A program made the position numbers and the translations under genes. The notes under the pieces are model-generated. The model was not told the DNA's origin. It saw only the letters and a list, made by a program, of their open reading frames with translations, and ran no database searches. This document shows, one piece after another, positions 45,286 to 54,652 of a stretch of 64,000 nucleotides of DNA. The stretch's first letter is position 1. Every line of letters starts with the position of its first letter. The stretch is from Methylobacterium sp. Leaf91 (lineage in GTDB: Bacteria > Pseudomonadota > Alphaproteobacteria > Rhizobiales > Beijerinckiaceae): NCBI RefSeq assembly GCF_001422815.1, contig NZ_LMMP01000003.1:100960-164959 (forward strand). The letters are read 5' to 3'.

Positions 45286-46083
45286 TCAGGCGGCCGTAAC
45301 CCAGAGTTCACCCTTGCCGAGGGTGGCGAGATCGCCGGAATAGCGCTTGAGCGCACCCGCGGCGAGGTCGGCATGGGCGGGGCTGAGGGCGCGCAGGGAT
45401 CGGGCGAGCAGGCGCAAGAACACGAGATCGTGCGTTCCCGTCTCGACGAAACTCGGGCTCAGGGCACCGTGTCCGCCTGCGAGGATCGTCCCACGCCGCA
45501 TGCCGTAGCCCGGATGGTCACCCACCGAGAGGGCCGCGATCGTGCCTGCGATCATCCGCGATCCGGCATGAGCCCCGGCGGATCCGACCAGGATCAGCCC
45601 GCGCCGCATGCGGTCGCCGAGATAATCGCCGGCCGAGCCTCGGATCACCAGCGTGGCGCCGTCGAGTCCGGCCTTGGCGGCATAGACTGCGCCGCCCGCA
45701 TGATCGCCGGCATCCCCTTCGATGGTGATCGTGCCGCCCTTGGCACCCGATCCAGCATAGGGGCCGGCCGATCCCGTGACCGTCACCGCGCCCGATGCCA
45801 TGCCTGCGCCGAGGCGCTGGCCGACATCGCCGACGACCCGGATCGAACCGCCGCTGAGCGAGGCACCGACACTGTCGAAGCGGGATGACCCGCCCTCGAT
45901 GGTCAGGCTGTCGGAGCCGTCGAGGCTGATCGCGAAGACGTCGCCCAGCGTCAGGCCGCGTCGGCTGGTGCCGATGGGGAGCCTGGCCGCTTCGGCCTCG
46001 GAGAGGCCGCTCAGCGAGAGCGGATTCACATGGAGAAAATCGAGCCGCTCCGGCGGCTCCTGGCGCAGGGTGAGGGTGCTCAT
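45286..46083 (-). CDS. fhcC: Formyltransferase/hydrolase complex subunit C
   Basis: The 265-residue protein is the FwdC/FmdC-like subunit, with the repeated GxxGxxxG beta-helix of the glutamate synthase C-terminal type (for example SGAVTVTGSAGPYAGSGAKG, then GDAGDHAGGAVYAAKAGLDG). In Methylobacterium it belongs to the Fhc complex that transfers formyl from formyl-H4MPT to methylofuran and hydrolyses it to formate. The ATG at 46083 overlaps the fhcD stop (ATGA). It is the last gene of fhcBADC. The reading 5' of 46083 is out of family. Confidence 0.95.
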   Translation of the reverse strand: MSTLTLRQEPPERLDFLHVNPLSLSGLSEAEAARLPIGTSRRGLTLGDVFAISLDGSDSLTIEGGSSRFDSVGASLSGGSIRVVGDVGQRLGAGMASGAVTVTGSAGPYAGSGAKGGTITIEGDAGDHAGGAVYAAKAGLDGATLVIRGSAGDYLGDRMRRGLILVGSAGAHAGSRMIAGTIAALSVGDHPGYGMRRGTILAGGHGALSPSFVETGTHDLVFLRLLARSLRALSPAHADLAAGALKRYSGDLATLGKGELWVTAA

Positions 46084-47036
46084 GCCGCTCCAGCCTCGCT
46101 CGCCGGCTCCTTCGAGAGCAGGTCCTTCAGGTGATAATGGTGGCGGCCGAGATTGCCGCCGTAATTGCCCGCCGTCACCGCCACGAGCCCGTGCGCGGCA
46201 CCCGCCTCGGTGGAGGCGTGGAGCGCCGCGCGCATGGATTCGGCCACCGAGCGCGAGGTGAGCCCGTCGATGACGATCTCCAGCACCACGCCGACCTCCG
46301 CCGCGAGTTCGGAGCCGGCCCGGCCTTTGAGGGTCGGGCAATAGGCGTCGTTGGTGGAGGCCATCATGCCTTTCGTCCGTGCTCCGACCTTGGAGCCGGA
46401 ACGGACGATGCCGCCAGGGAACGGCAGGATCACGTCCGCCACCGAGCGAGCGGCATCCACCGCGATCTCCGCGACCTTGAGGGTCTCGGCATGGTTGCGG
46501 CCGAGGAACAGCAGGTTGCCGCCGCCCACCGCGCCGTCCACTGCGCGGACGAAATCCTCACACAGGAACTCGCCGTCCATCACCGGCACGCGCCAGTAGC
46601 GCCGCGCCTTGCCGGAGCCGGGGTCGGTCAGACGCTTGGCCACCGCGAACCCGTCACCGAAATACCGGATCGCGCCGCCGAGCTTGATCTTGTGAGGCCC
46701 GTCGACGCCCGCATAGCAGGCGGTGCCAGGACAGGTGAGGATGCACTGGCCGACGCGCTTGAGGAGTTGGTCCTTGAGGCCGTTCGGCTCGAAGCCGAAC
46801 AGCAGCACGCGCACGCCGGGGCGGCCGTCCGGAGTCTCCTCCGGCGAGAGCTCGCAATCGATCCCGGCCTCGGCGCCGCAGCCGATCACCGAGGTAGCGA
46901 ACCCGGTCATGGTCACGGCGGCGATCATCGCCCATTTGGCGGTGTCGTTGGTGATGATCAGCGCCGTACCGGCGACGTCGAACGCCTCGGCGAAGGTGTC
47001 GATCACCGGAATGCCGTTGAGGGTGAGGTCAGCCAT
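46080..47036 (-). CDS. fhcD: Formylmethanofuran:tetrahydromethanopterin formyltransferase (complex subunit D)
   Basis: The 318-residue protein is Ftr, recognised by LNGIPVIDTFAEAFDVAGT, VIGCGAEAGIDCELSPEETP, CILTCPGTACYAGVDG and GVVLEIVIDGLTSRSVAESM. It moves the formyl group between N10-formyl-H4MPT and methylofuran. Archaeal Ftr is about 297-300 residues, so the length fits. It overlaps fhcC by four bases and is second last in the operon. The enzyme is essential for formaldehyde oxidation through the H4MPT branch. Confidence 0.97.
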   Translation of the reverse strand: MADLTLNGIPVIDTFAEAFDVAGTALIITNDTAKWAMIAAVTMTGFATSVIGCGAEAGIDCELSPEETPDGRPGVRVLLFGFEPNGLKDQLLKRVGQCILTCPGTACYAGVDGPHKIKLGGAIRYFGDGFAVAKRLTDPGSGKARRYWRVPVMDGEFLCEDFVRAVDGAVGGGNLLFLGRNHAETLKVAEIAVDAARSVADVILPFPGGIVRSGSKVGARTKGMMASTNDAYCPTLKGRAGSELAAEVGVVLEIVIDGLTSRSVAESMRAALHASTEAGAAHGLVAVTAGNYGGNLGRHHYHLKDLLSKEPASEAGAA

Positions 47037-47088
47037 GGTCAGTCACCCATCCTCACGCGACGCATCGTCTTCGAGCCCTGCAGGATCT

Positions 47089-48732
47089 TCATGCGCGACA
47101 TGCCACGTCCTCGAACACGTCTCCCGCGGGGAAGGCCGCGTCCGGCACGGTGAAGCTGTCGAGGCCGGTGCCGAAGCGAGCGTCGAGATAGGCGTCGGCG
47201 CGCGTCACCATCGCCTTGTCGGATTCGACGACGAGCTCCAACGTCCGGCCCGAACGCCAGTTCACGATCTCGCCATCCTCGACGATGACCTCGCCGTCCT
47301 TCAGGACGAGTCGGGCACGGGCGAACATCGCGGTCCGGTTCTTGTCGTCCCGGTAGATTGCGACATCGGCGCGGGCGCCCTCACGGAGATGGCCGCGATC
47401 GGCGAGGCCGAGGAGCTTGGCCGGGCCGGACCGCGTCAGCTGGGCGATCTCGGAGAAGGAATATTCCCGCTCGATTCCGCACAGGCCGGACCGCTCGGCG
47501 ATGACCTTGTGCAGGCCGGCGATCTCACGGTCGCGCTCCTCCTTGTCCATCAGCAGATGGATGATCCGCGGATATTCGGTGAAGGGGCCGCCATTGGGAT
47601 GGTCGGTGGTGAGGATGGTGCGCTCCGGATCGCCCGACAGCAGCATCAATTCGAGGCCGATCGCCCATTGCAGGGAGCTGACCGGGCCGCGCGGCTTGTA
47701 CAGGAACGGCACGATGCCGCCGCCTTCCGCGTCGCCCGCCGTGATGATCCACTTCTTCGGGTTCGCGCCCTTGCGGCCGGCGAACTGGCGGATCACGTCC
47801 AGCGAGATCGTCACGGTCTGGCCGAAGGCGACCTGACCCACGTCGAACGTGGCGTTGGGGTGCCGCTCCATCGCCTCCGTGATTCGCTCGGCCGCAGAGC
47901 GGAAGCCGCCGGTGGCCGGGTTGGCAGGATCGGCCGCGCCATAGGCATAGAATTGCGCATGGGCGAAGTGGATGCGTCGGCCCTCCGCCGCTTCCATCGT
48001 CGCCACGAACGAATCGTCGGCGCCGGGAATGCCGAGATTGTTGGCATGGACGTGGAGCGGATGCGGGACACCGATCTCCTCCACCGCGTCGAGGAGGGCG
48101 TTCATGATCTTGCGGGTGGTGAGCCCGTAGACTGGGATCTCCTCGTCGAGGCTGAGATTGAGCATCCCGTCCTTGAAGGCCGAGGCGCCTCCCGCATTGA
48201 TGCACTTGACGCCGAGGCCACGCGAGGTCGCCACCGAGAGGGCGACGAGGTCCCGCACCGCAGCCTTGCCCTCGCGCTGGCGCAGCAATTCGAGGAGCTG
48301 GTCGTCGTTGCCCATCACCGTAAGGGCGCCGCGGTCGAGCAGCGGGATGTCGGCGAGTTCGAGCTGCGTCGCGAGCGCGTTGGTCGGCGGCATCGCCGGC
48401 TCGACGGCGACGGTGTAGCCCATCCGCGCGTAATTGGCGCCGATCCAGGCGGCGGAACCGCCGGCATGAGCGAAGGGATGGCCTTCTGGCGCGGCCTCGC
48501 TGGCATAGAGATCGGGCAGCAGCAGGCGGCTCATCACCACGTTGCCGCCGGCGATATGCGAATGCACCTCGACGCCTCCCGCCATCACGACGCAGCCGGA
48601 AGCATCGATGGTCCGGTCGGGCTTGCGCTCGGAGGCGGCGACGACATGGCCGTCCTCGATCCAGACATCACCGATACCGTCGCGGCCGGCGGTAGGATCG
48701 ACGACCCGGCCGCCCTGGATCAGGATCAGCAT
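47089..48732 (-). CDS. fhcA: Formyltransferase/hydrolase complex subunit A (amidohydrolase)
   Basis: From MLILIQGGRVVDPTAGRDG the protein has 547 residues and is a FwdA-like amidohydrolase with metal motif GGVEVHSHIAGGNV and later CINAGGASAF, LHVHANNLGIP and TTDHPNGGPFTEYP. In bacteria it hydrolyses formyl-methylofuran to formate. The ATG at 48732 overlaps the fhcB stop. The long extension upstream to 49005 is a shadow of fhcB. It is second in the operon, coupled to fhcB. Confidence 0.96.
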   Translation of the reverse strand: MLILIQGGRVVDPTAGRDGIGDVWIEDGHVVAASERKPDRTIDASGCVVMAGGVEVHSHIAGGNVVMSRLLLPDLYASEAAPEGHPFAHAGGSAAWIGANYARMGYTVAVEPAMPPTNALATQLELADIPLLDRGALTVMGNDDQLLELLRQREGKAAVRDLVALSVATSRGLGVKCINAGGASAFKDGMLNLSLDEEIPVYGLTTRKIMNALLDAVEEIGVPHPLHVHANNLGIPGADDSFVATMEAAEGRRIHFAHAQFYAYGAADPANPATGGFRSAAERITEAMERHPNATFDVGQVAFGQTVTISLDVIRQFAGRKGANPKKWIITAGDAEGGGIVPFLYKPRGPVSSLQWAIGLELMLLSGDPERTILTTDHPNGGPFTEYPRIIHLLMDKEERDREIAGLHKVIAERSGLCGIEREYSFSEIAQLTRSGPAKLLGLADRGHLREGARADVAIYRDDKNRTAMFARARLVLKDGEVIVEDGEIVNWRSGRTLELVVESDKAMVTRADAYLDARFGTGLDSFTVPDAAFPAGDVFEDVACRA

Positions 48733-49805
48733 GAGACGCCCTTCTTCTGCGTGAGGCGATCTTGGATGGCGGCGAGTACGCCGGCCGCCGTGAGGTCGGC
48801 CGGTTGGCCGACGGGGGGCGAATAAGTGATCGCCGCGCGACGCTCGTTCCACAGGGCGCCGCCGGCGGTCTCGCCGGGCACTCCCACCGCGATGACGATG
48901 TCGGCGACGTCGCCCGTGGCCTCGGGGCTGCCCTCGCCGACAATGGCGATGGTCGGCAGGCTGCCGAGCCAGTCCGGGCGTGGAGCAGGGATGGCGGCGA
49001 GCCACAGGGCGGCATCGACTTCACCGGCGGCCACCTGGCGCGCGCTATCGAACCGCCAGGGATCGTGCTCGGGCAGGTCGCGTCCGAAACCGACCCGCGG
49101 CGGCTGGCCGGTGGTCCAGGAGGCGAGCTGGGTCACGGCACGCCCCTGGAACCCGTCGGAGATGGAGAGCGCGAAGAAACGCGTCAGGTCGTTGAGGTCG
49201 CGGACCAGACCCTGCAGCATCTCCACGCCGAGCTCACCGAGCTCGGCCGCATCGTAGAGAACGACGCCGTATTGCGCGGTCGTGAGGCGACGGGCGAGGT
49301 CGGCAAAGGCCGCTTCGCCGGAGAGGTTGCCCTTCACGTAAGCGCGCAGATGCGCCACCGAGACGGCGAGCCCGCCGGTATCGGCGGGATAGGCCACGTG
49401 CCGGGTGGCTCCGTTGCCGGGACCGCCGAGGGAGAGCAGCGTCCGCTCCGAGCCGGCGGCGCGGCCGCGCACCGGCGCGGAGGAGGCGATCTCCTGCACG
49501 ATCGGGCGGTCCCACGGCCGAAGGCCGACGACCAGTACGGCATCGGCCCGGCCGATCGCCTCGGCCGGCGTCGTGTTGAGGTTACCGAACTGACTGAGAG
49601 GACCGAGCTCCGCATAGAGTCCGTCGCCACCGGCGGGATCGACGGAGGCGCCGATCAGTCCGGCCAGATGATAGGCCGCCCTCACTGCGCTCGTATCCGC
49701 ACTCAACCCCGTGACGATCGGGGTCTTCGCTGTGGCGAGGAGCGTCGCGGCGGCCTCCACCGCCGCGCTCACGTCCACCGCACCACCCTTTACCCAGGCA
49801 GCCAT
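48726..49805 (-). CDS. fhcB: Formyltransferase/hydrolase complex subunit B (FwdB-like, cofactor-less)
   Basis: The 359-residue protein resembles the molybdopterin oxidoreductase subunit FwdB/FmdB (ADAVLVVGLRPWDRPIVQEI, then VSVAHLRAYVKGNL, GQPPRVGFGRD). The archaeal N-terminal cysteine cluster and metal-ligand residue are missing; the only cysteine I see is the last residue. This fits the known bacterial complex, which acts as a hydrolase, not a formate dehydrogenase. AAGGTGAAGG precedes the ATG at 49805. It is the first gene of fhcBADC, divergent from the beta-RFAP synthase. Confidence 0.94.
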   Translation of the reverse strand: MAAWVKGGAVDVSAAVEAAATLLATAKTPIVTGLSADTSAVRAAYHLAGLIGASVDPAGGDGLYAELGPLSQFGNLNTTPAEAIGRADAVLVVGLRPWDRPIVQEIASSAPVRGRAAGSERTLLSLGGPGNGATRHVAYPADTGGLAVSVAHLRAYVKGNLSGEAAFADLARRLTTAQYGVVLYDAAELGELGVEMLQGLVRDLNDLTRFFALSISDGFQGRAVTQLASWTTGQPPRVGFGRDLPEHDPWRFDSARQVAAGEVDAALWLAAIPAPRPDWLGSLPTIAIVGEGSPEATGDVADIVIAVGVPGETAGGALWNERRAAITYSPPVGQPADLTAAGVLAAIQDRLTQKKGVSC

Positions 49806-50135
49806 GCCTTCACCTTGGAGAACGAGGGCCCGGCACGCGCTGTGTTCAGCGTCGCGCACGGCGGGACTGCGCCAGTCCATTCCTAGTGGGCCGGCACGTT
49901 TGCATCGCGGAGACGTCGCAAGCAACCCCCCACGCTCGCCGCTTCGGGGCAATCGCATGGAGGCAATGGCGATCGCGATGGCGGGCGGTGCTTGCGAGCG
50001 GTCGGCCCTCCGTGGGAGAAGCCGGCAACCGGGCCGTCGTCTCGAGCGCGGTTTTGCTCCCGCCACCGACCGACGGGACGAGGATGCGGCTGACACGCGC
50101 CGGGACGGGAGCGTGTCACGATAAAGGAGCTCGCC
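49806..50135. promoter_or_regulatory. Divergent promoter region between fhcBADC and the mtdB-fae run
   Basis: The 330-base gap carries no recognisable gene; short open frames here have low-complexity products. It should carry the promoters for both H4MPT transcription units. AAAGGAG at about 50124 is the ribosome site of the plus-strand gene. I cannot assign individual promoter boxes or an operator. Confidence 0.5.
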
Positions 50136-51122
50136 GTGGACCGGATCGCCGACGAACGGCCTCTCAGCCAGGAAGCGGCGACACGCGGCGCAGTCCGGGT
50201 GCACGCACCCGCGCGCCTGCATTTCGGGTTTCTCGATCTTCATGGCGGCCTCGGCCGGCGCTTCGGGAGCATCGGCCTCGCGGTCGACGCCCCCTCCATC
50301 GATCTCACCGCGAGGCCGGCGGCGGGGCTCCGGGTGGACGGGCTCGAGGCCGGGCGCGCCAGGGGCTATGCCGAGGCGGCGGCGCGCCATCTCGGCATCG
50401 CAGGGCACGCCGCCCTACAGGTGGACCAGGCGATCCCCGCCCATGCCGGTTTCGGCTCGGGCACGCAGCTCGCGCTGAGTGTCGCCGCGGCGCTGGCCGC
50501 CCTCGACGGCCGTCCCTTTTCACCCGACGCCTTCGCCGATGCCCTCGACCGTGGCAACCGGTCCGGCGTGGGCCTCGCCGCCTTCACCCAAGGCGGGCTG
50601 ATCGTCGACGGGGGCCGAGACGCCAGCAATGGCCCGCCGCCCCTGATCGCGCGTCTCGCCTATCCTGAAGCGTGGCGGGTGCTGCTCATCCTCGACGAGG
50701 GCATGACGGGAGTGCATGGCACCCGTGAGGTCGAGGCTTTCCGTGACCTGCCGCGCTTTCCGGAGGCGCAGGCGGCCGAGATTTGCCGCATCGTACTGAT
50801 GCAAGTGCTGCCCTCCGTCGCCACGGCGGAGCCGGAAGGGTTCGGGGCTGGCATCACCACCATCCAGCGGTTGATCGGCGACCACTTCGCGCCGCATCAG
50901 GGAGGGCGCTATGCGAGCCCCGCCGTGGCGGAGGCCCTGGCGGCGATCGCCGCCAGGGGGGTGGCCGGCTACGGCCAGAGTTCATGGGGGCCGACCGGCT
51001 TCGCCCTCCTGGCGTCGGAGGCCGAGGCCCAGGCGCTCAAGGCCGACCTCGAACGTCCCGGTTCCCTGCGCTTCGTGATCGCGCGCGGACGCAACAGCGG
51101 CGCCTCGGTCACGCGACTTTAA
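50136..51122 (+). CDS. Beta-ribofuranosylaminobenzene 5'-phosphate synthase
   Basis: The 328-residue protein is a GHMP-kinase-fold beta-RFAP synthase: RVHAPARLHFGFLDLHGGLG, then PAHAGFGSGTQLALSVAAAL as the phosphate-binding loop region, RSGVGLAAFTQGGLIVDGG, and GYGQSSWGPTGFALL. It joins p-hydroxy/aminobenzoate and PRPP in the first committed step of methanopterin synthesis. The GTG start is set by AAAGGAG upstream. It is divergent from fhcB and precedes mtdB, fitting a cofactor gene in the C1 cluster. Confidence 0.92.
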   Translation: MDRIADERPLSQEAATRGAVRVHAPARLHFGFLDLHGGLGRRFGSIGLAVDAPSIDLTARPAAGLRVDGLEAGRARGYAEAAARHLGIAGHAALQVDQAIPAHAGFGSGTQLALSVAAALAALDGRPFSPDAFADALDRGNRSGVGLAAFTQGGLIVDGGRDASNGPPPLIARLAYPEAWRVLLILDEGMTGVHGTREVEAFRDLPRFPEAQAAEICRIVLMQVLPSVATAEPEGFGAGITTIQRLIGDHFAPHQGGRYASPAVAEALAAIAARGVAGYGQSSWGPTGFALLASEAEAQALKADLERPGSLRFVIARGRNSGASVTRL

Positions 51123-51247
51123 GGGAACCTGGTGCATAAGCGACGCTTGACCATGCCGGCCCAGGCCGGTTCTGGATGTAGACGTGAAAGAAACCATGCG
51201 AGAGGCGACCCCGCGAGGGAGTCGGACACTTGCGGAGGAGACAGACG

Positions 51248-52141
51248 ATGGCCCGTTCGATTCTGCATATGCTGACGCCCCTCAAGCATATGAGCCCGTT
51301 CGACGTGAACATGGCTGTGGATGCTGGCTTCGAGACGATCGCGACCTATACGGACGTAACCCTGCCGGACGTGACCTCCCTGGTGCAGGATTCGATCTTC
51401 TCCCGCTCGCCCCAGGACGGTACGCGCACCAGCATCTTCATCGGCGGTAAGAATGCCGAGGACGCCCTCGACATGATGGACCGGGCGAAGAAAGCCCTGG
51501 TACCGCCCTTCGCCAATCACATCGTGGCCGATCCGGCCGGGTCCTTCACCACCGGTGCCGCCATGGTCGCCGAGGTGACCCGCGCCCTCAAGGCGAAGTT
51601 CGGCACCGACCTGAAGGGCAAGCGCATCGTCATCTTCGGCGGAGCCGGCGTCGTGGCTTATGTGGCGGCGGTGATCGGCGCGCTGGAAGGCGCCAAGACC
51701 GTCCTCGTCGGGCATGATGGCGAGGAGCGTGTCAGCAAGATCGCCTTCACGATGAAATGGCGATTCGGCATCGATGTCGGCGCCGTGGACGGCTCGACCG
51801 GCGATGCGCGCCGCGCCGCCATCGCCGAGGCCGACGTGATCCTCTCGGCCGGCCCGGCCGGCATTCCGATTTTGTCCGCCCAGGATCTCGAATCGGCGCC
51901 GAAGCTCCTCGTCGCCTCCGACGTGAACGCAGTACCGCCCGCCGGCATCGCTGGAATCGACGTGAACGCCAAGGACGTGGCGCTGCCCACGGGCAAGGGT
52001 ATCGGCATCGGCGCGCTCGCGGTCGGCAACGTCAAGTACCAGACCCAATCGCGCCTGTTCCGCCAGATTCTCGCTGCCGACGAGCCCCTCTGCCTCGATT
52101 TCCGCGACGCCTACAAGGTCGCCGTCGAGGTGGCGGGCTGA
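51248..52141 (+). CDS. mtdB: NAD(P)-dependent methylene-tetrahydromethanopterin dehydrogenase
   Basis: The 297-residue protein aligns with MtdB/MtdA: HMLTPLKHMSPFDVNMAVDA, SIFSRSPQDGTRTSIFIGG, FANHIVADPAGSFTTGAAMV, then the Rossmann-type KGKRIVIFGGAGVVAYVAAV, and VASDVNAVPPAGIAGID. It oxidises methylene-H4MPT to methenyl-H4MPT. The position in an H4MPT cluster favours MtdB over the NADP-specific MtdA. GGAGGA precedes the ATG at 51248. A large hairpin repeat separates it from the next gene. Confidence 0.95.
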   Translation: MARSILHMLTPLKHMSPFDVNMAVDAGFETIATYTDVTLPDVTSLVQDSIFSRSPQDGTRTSIFIGGKNAEDALDMMDRAKKALVPPFANHIVADPAGSFTTGAAMVAEVTRALKAKFGTDLKGKRIVIFGGAGVVAYVAAVIGALEGAKTVLVGHDGEERVSKIAFTMKWRFGIDVGAVDGSTGDARRAAIAEADVILSAGPAGIPILSAQDLESAPKLLVASDVNAVPPAGIAGIDVNAKDVALPTGKGIGIGALAVGNVKYQTQSRLFRQILAADEPLCLDFRDAYKVAVEVAG

Positions 52142-52176
52142 CGGGCACTCATCTGCTCGCTCGATCCTACCCATGA

Positions 52177-52289
52177 CCTCATCCTGAGGTGTCCGCGAAA
52201 GCGGGCCTCGAAGGAGGTCTCCAGCTCCCGCCGAGCAAACTGGAAGCCTCCTTCGAGGCCTTCGCTTCGCTCGTCGCCTCAGGATGAGG
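52177..52289. repeat. Large palindromic repeat between mtdB and the ATP-grasp gene
   Basis: Outer arms CCTCATCCTGAGG (52177-52189) and CCTCAGGATGAGG (52277-52289) are perfect reverse complements. Inner arms GGCCTCGAAGGAGG (52204-52217) and CCTCCTTCGAGGCC (52247-52260) also match perfectly. The whole can fold into one long stem-loop. It resembles dispersed repeats of Rhizobiales; it has no T-run, so it is not a standard terminator but may set message levels of the downstream genes. Confidence 0.8.
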
Positions 52290-52335
52290 CAGGGTGGTGG
52301 GAGCAGCGTAGGAGTGATCCAAAGCGATCGCCGCA

Positions 52336-53505
52336 ATGGCAGCATCATCCGAACGGCGTCCGTCCCAGGGTGACGCACTTCTCATCGCCGCCCAGTCCGG
52401 GCGCGCCCTGGCGCAGGCCGCGCGCAGGGCGGGCCTGCGCCCCTATGTCCTCGACCTCTTCGGCGATGCCGACACCCGCGCCCTCACCGAAGGCTATCGC
52501 CCCGCCGAGGGCCGTTTCGGCGAAGGGCTGACGGGGGAGGGTGTTCTGGCCGAGCTCGATGCCCTGGCCGCCAAGACGGACAAGCCACCGATCGGACTGG
52601 TTCTCGGCAGCGGCTTCGAGACCGCCCCGGACCTGATGGAGGAACTGGGCCGGAGCCACAGGCTGCTGGGGGCCACGCCCCGCTCGGTCCGGGCCCTGAA
52701 GGATCCGTTCGCCTTCGCCGCCCTCTGCGCGCGGCACGCGATTCCCCATCCCGAAGTGACACGGGACCTTCTGGCTGACCGATCGGGCTGGCTGGTCAAG
52801 CGTGCCGGCGGGTCCGGCGGCAGCCATATCCGCCCCGCGGGCATGGGCCGGGCCCCACCCGGCGCCTACTTCCAGAGACGCGTCGATGGAACAGCCCATG
52901 CGGTCGCCTTCCTGGCCGACGGGCGCGAGGTGGCGATCCTGGCGGTGACCGAGCAATGGAGCGCGCCGTCTGCCTTACGCCCCTTCCGCTATGCCGGTGC
53001 GCTGGAACGGGCGGCCCACGAGCCGCCTTTCCTGGCCGCCCCCGCCCTCGACGCGATCACGGCGGCGATTGGTAGCCTCGTCGCCGCGACGGGGCTTCGC
53101 GGCCTCGCCAGCGCCGACCTCCTCGTCTCCGAGGCGGGATGGTGGCTCACCGAGATCAACCCGCGCCCAGGAGCCACGCTGGACATCCTGGACCGACGCG
53201 ACACGCCACTGCTGACCGCGCATATCGACGCGAGCCTCGGCGTTTTGCCGCGAATCGAACCAGCACCGGTGGATGCGGCGGCCACGGAAATCTGGTACGC
53301 GGCAGCCGGCTACGCGCCGATGCCGCCCCTCGACTGGCCGGATTTCGTTCGCGACCGCCCACAATCCGGCGCCCCCGTGGCACGCGATGCACCGTTATGC
53401 ACCGTGTTCGCCCAAGGTCCGGACTCGGCCGCCACCCGAGACCTATTGCGTGTCCGGGCCGCCACTCTGCGGACCCTGCTCGCCCCGACGGAGGAAGCCC
53501 GATGA
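52336..53505 (+). CDS. ATP-grasp family protein of the H4MPT gene cluster
   Basis: The 389-residue protein looks like an ATP-grasp enzyme. [21 protein letters not shown] is a pre-ATP-grasp N-terminal domain. [17 protein letters not shown] is the ATP-binding lysine loop, and [15 protein letters not shown] is the metal-binding carboxylate site. It lies between mtdB and mch and overlaps mch by ATGA, so it is part of the C1 operon. In Methylobacterium, ATP-grasp genes in this cluster are needed for H4MPT-linked growth, but the exact step is not known to me. A cofactor ligase is the inference. Confidence 0.82.
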   Translation: MAASSERRPSQGDALLIAAQSGRALAQAARRAGLRPYVLDLFGDADTRALTEGYRPAEGRFGEGLTGEGVLAELDALAAKTDKPPIGLVLGSGFETAPDLMEELGRSHRLLGATPRSVRALKDPFAFAALCARHAIPHPEVTRDLLADRSGWLVKRAGGSGGSHIRPAGMGRAPPGAYFQRRVDGTAHAVAFLADGREVAILAVTEQWSAPSALRPFRYAGALERAAHEPPFLAAPALDAITAAIGSLVAATGLRGLASADLLVSEAGWWLTEINPRPGATLDILDRRDTPLLTAHIDASLGVLPRIEPAPVDAAATEIWYAAAGYAPMPPLDWPDFVRDRPQSGAPVARDAPLCTVFAQGPDSAATRDLLRVRAATLRTLLAPTEEAR

Positions 53506-54488
53506 CCACCCATCCCCCCGCCACGCTCCGGACTACGCCGAGCCTGAACGCCCTGTCCGCTCCCCTCGTGGAGAAGCTGGTAGCGGACGCCGAGGCCCTG
53601 CGCCTTGCCGTCACCACCGAGAACGGCGCGCGCATGGTCGATGCCGGCGCCACCGTGCGCGGCTCCATCGAGGCCGGACGGCGCATCGCCGAGATCTGCC
53701 TCGGCGGCCTCGGCACCGTCTCGATCGTTCCCACAGGACCGATCGCGTCCTGGCCCTATTCCGTCGTGGTGCATTCCGCCGATCCGGTTCTGGCCTGCCT
53801 CGGCAGCCAGTATGCCGGCTGGTCGCTTGCCGACGAGACCGGGGATTCCGGTTTCTTCGCCCTGGGTTCCGGCCCCGGCCGCGCCGTCTCGGTGGTGGAA
53901 GACCTCTATAACGAGCTCGGCTACCGTGACACGGCCAGCCGGACCGCCCTGGTGCTCGAAGCCGCCGGCGGACCGCCCGCCTCCGTCATCGCCAAGGTCG
54001 CCGAGGCCTGCGGCCTGTCGGCCGAGGCCCTGACCTTCATCTACGCACCGACCCAGTCGCTGGCCGGCTCGACACAGGTCGTCGCCCGCGTCCTCGAAGT
54101 CGCCCTGCACAAGGCCCATACCGTGGGCTTCGACCTGCACAAGATCGTCGACGGCATCGGCTCGGCCCCGCTCTCGCCGCAGCATCCCGACTTCATCCAG
54201 GCCATGGGCCGCACCAACGACGCCATCATCTATGGCGGCCGGGTGCAGCTCTTCGTCGAGGCCGACGAGGCGGATGCCAAGCAGCTGGCCGAGCAGCTTC
54301 CCTCCACCACCTCCGCCGATCACGGGGCGCCCTTCGCCGAGATCTTCGGCCGGGTGAACGGCGATTTCTACAAGATCGACGGCGCGCTCTTCAGCCCGGC
54401 TGAGGTCATCGTCACCTCGGTGACCACCGGCAAGAGCTTCCGCGGTGGCCGGCTGATGCCGGAACTGGTGGAAGCCTCCTTCAGCTGA
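53502..54488 (+). CDS. mch: Methenyltetrahydromethanopterin cyclohydrolase
   Basis: The 328-residue protein matches Mch: [70 protein letters not shown], and [13 protein letters not shown] at the C-terminal part. It converts methenyl-H4MPT to formyl-H4MPT. The ATG at 53502 overlaps the ATP-grasp stop (ATGA), with GGAGGAAG just upstream. The archaeal enzyme is about 315-320 residues, so length fits. It is followed by a repeat and a RimK-like gene. Confidence 0.96.
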   Translation: MTTHPPATLRTTPSLNALSAPLVEKLVADAEALRLAVTTENGARMVDAGATVRGSIEAGRRIAEICLGGLGTVSIVPTGPIASWPYSVVVHSADPVLACLGSQYAGWSLADETGDSGFFALGSGPGRAVSVVEDLYNELGYRDTASRTALVLEAAGGPPASVIAKVAEACGLSAEALTFIYAPTQSLAGSTQVVARVLEVALHKAHTVGFDLHKIVDGIGSAPLSPQHPDFIQAMGRTNDAIIYGGRVQLFVEADEADAKQLAEQLPSTTSADHGAPFAEIFGRVNGDFYKIDGALFSPAEVIVTSVTTGKSFRGGRLMPELVEASFS

Positions 54489-54500
54489 GGCCCATCACGC

Positions 54501-54631
54501 AACCCTCCCCCCCTCCGCGGGGGAGGGTGGTCGCGGAGCGACCGGGAGAGGGGAAGCCCTGTCCGGAACCGGCGCTCCCCTCTCCCGACCCGCTTCGCGG
54601 GCCACCCTCTCCCGCAAGGGGGAGAGGGATC
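54501..54631. repeat. Extragenic palindromic repeat between mch and the RimK-like gene
   Basis: The stretch has CCCTCCCCCC/GGGGGAGGG and CCCCTCTCCC/GGGAGAGGG-type arms, with GCGGAGCGACC-like spacers, as in the elements at 2460 and 26190. It fills almost the whole gap between mch and the next gene, so that gene's start at 54653 lies right at its edge. Confidence 0.75.
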
Positions 54632-54652
54632 GACGTCGAGGTTGCGAACAAC

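Noticed and set aside
44958-45299. Open frame of 113 codons on the plus strand
   Set aside because: No motif, no ribosome site, and it runs into the 3' end of fhcC on the other strand.
46131-47153. Long plus-strand frame opposite fhcD
   Set aside because: It is antisense to the clearly conserved fhcD gene and has no family features.
48733-49005. Long N-terminal extension of fhcA
   Set aside because: It is arginine/histidine-rich, lies inside fhcB in another frame, and FwdA-family proteins start at the MLILIQGG region.
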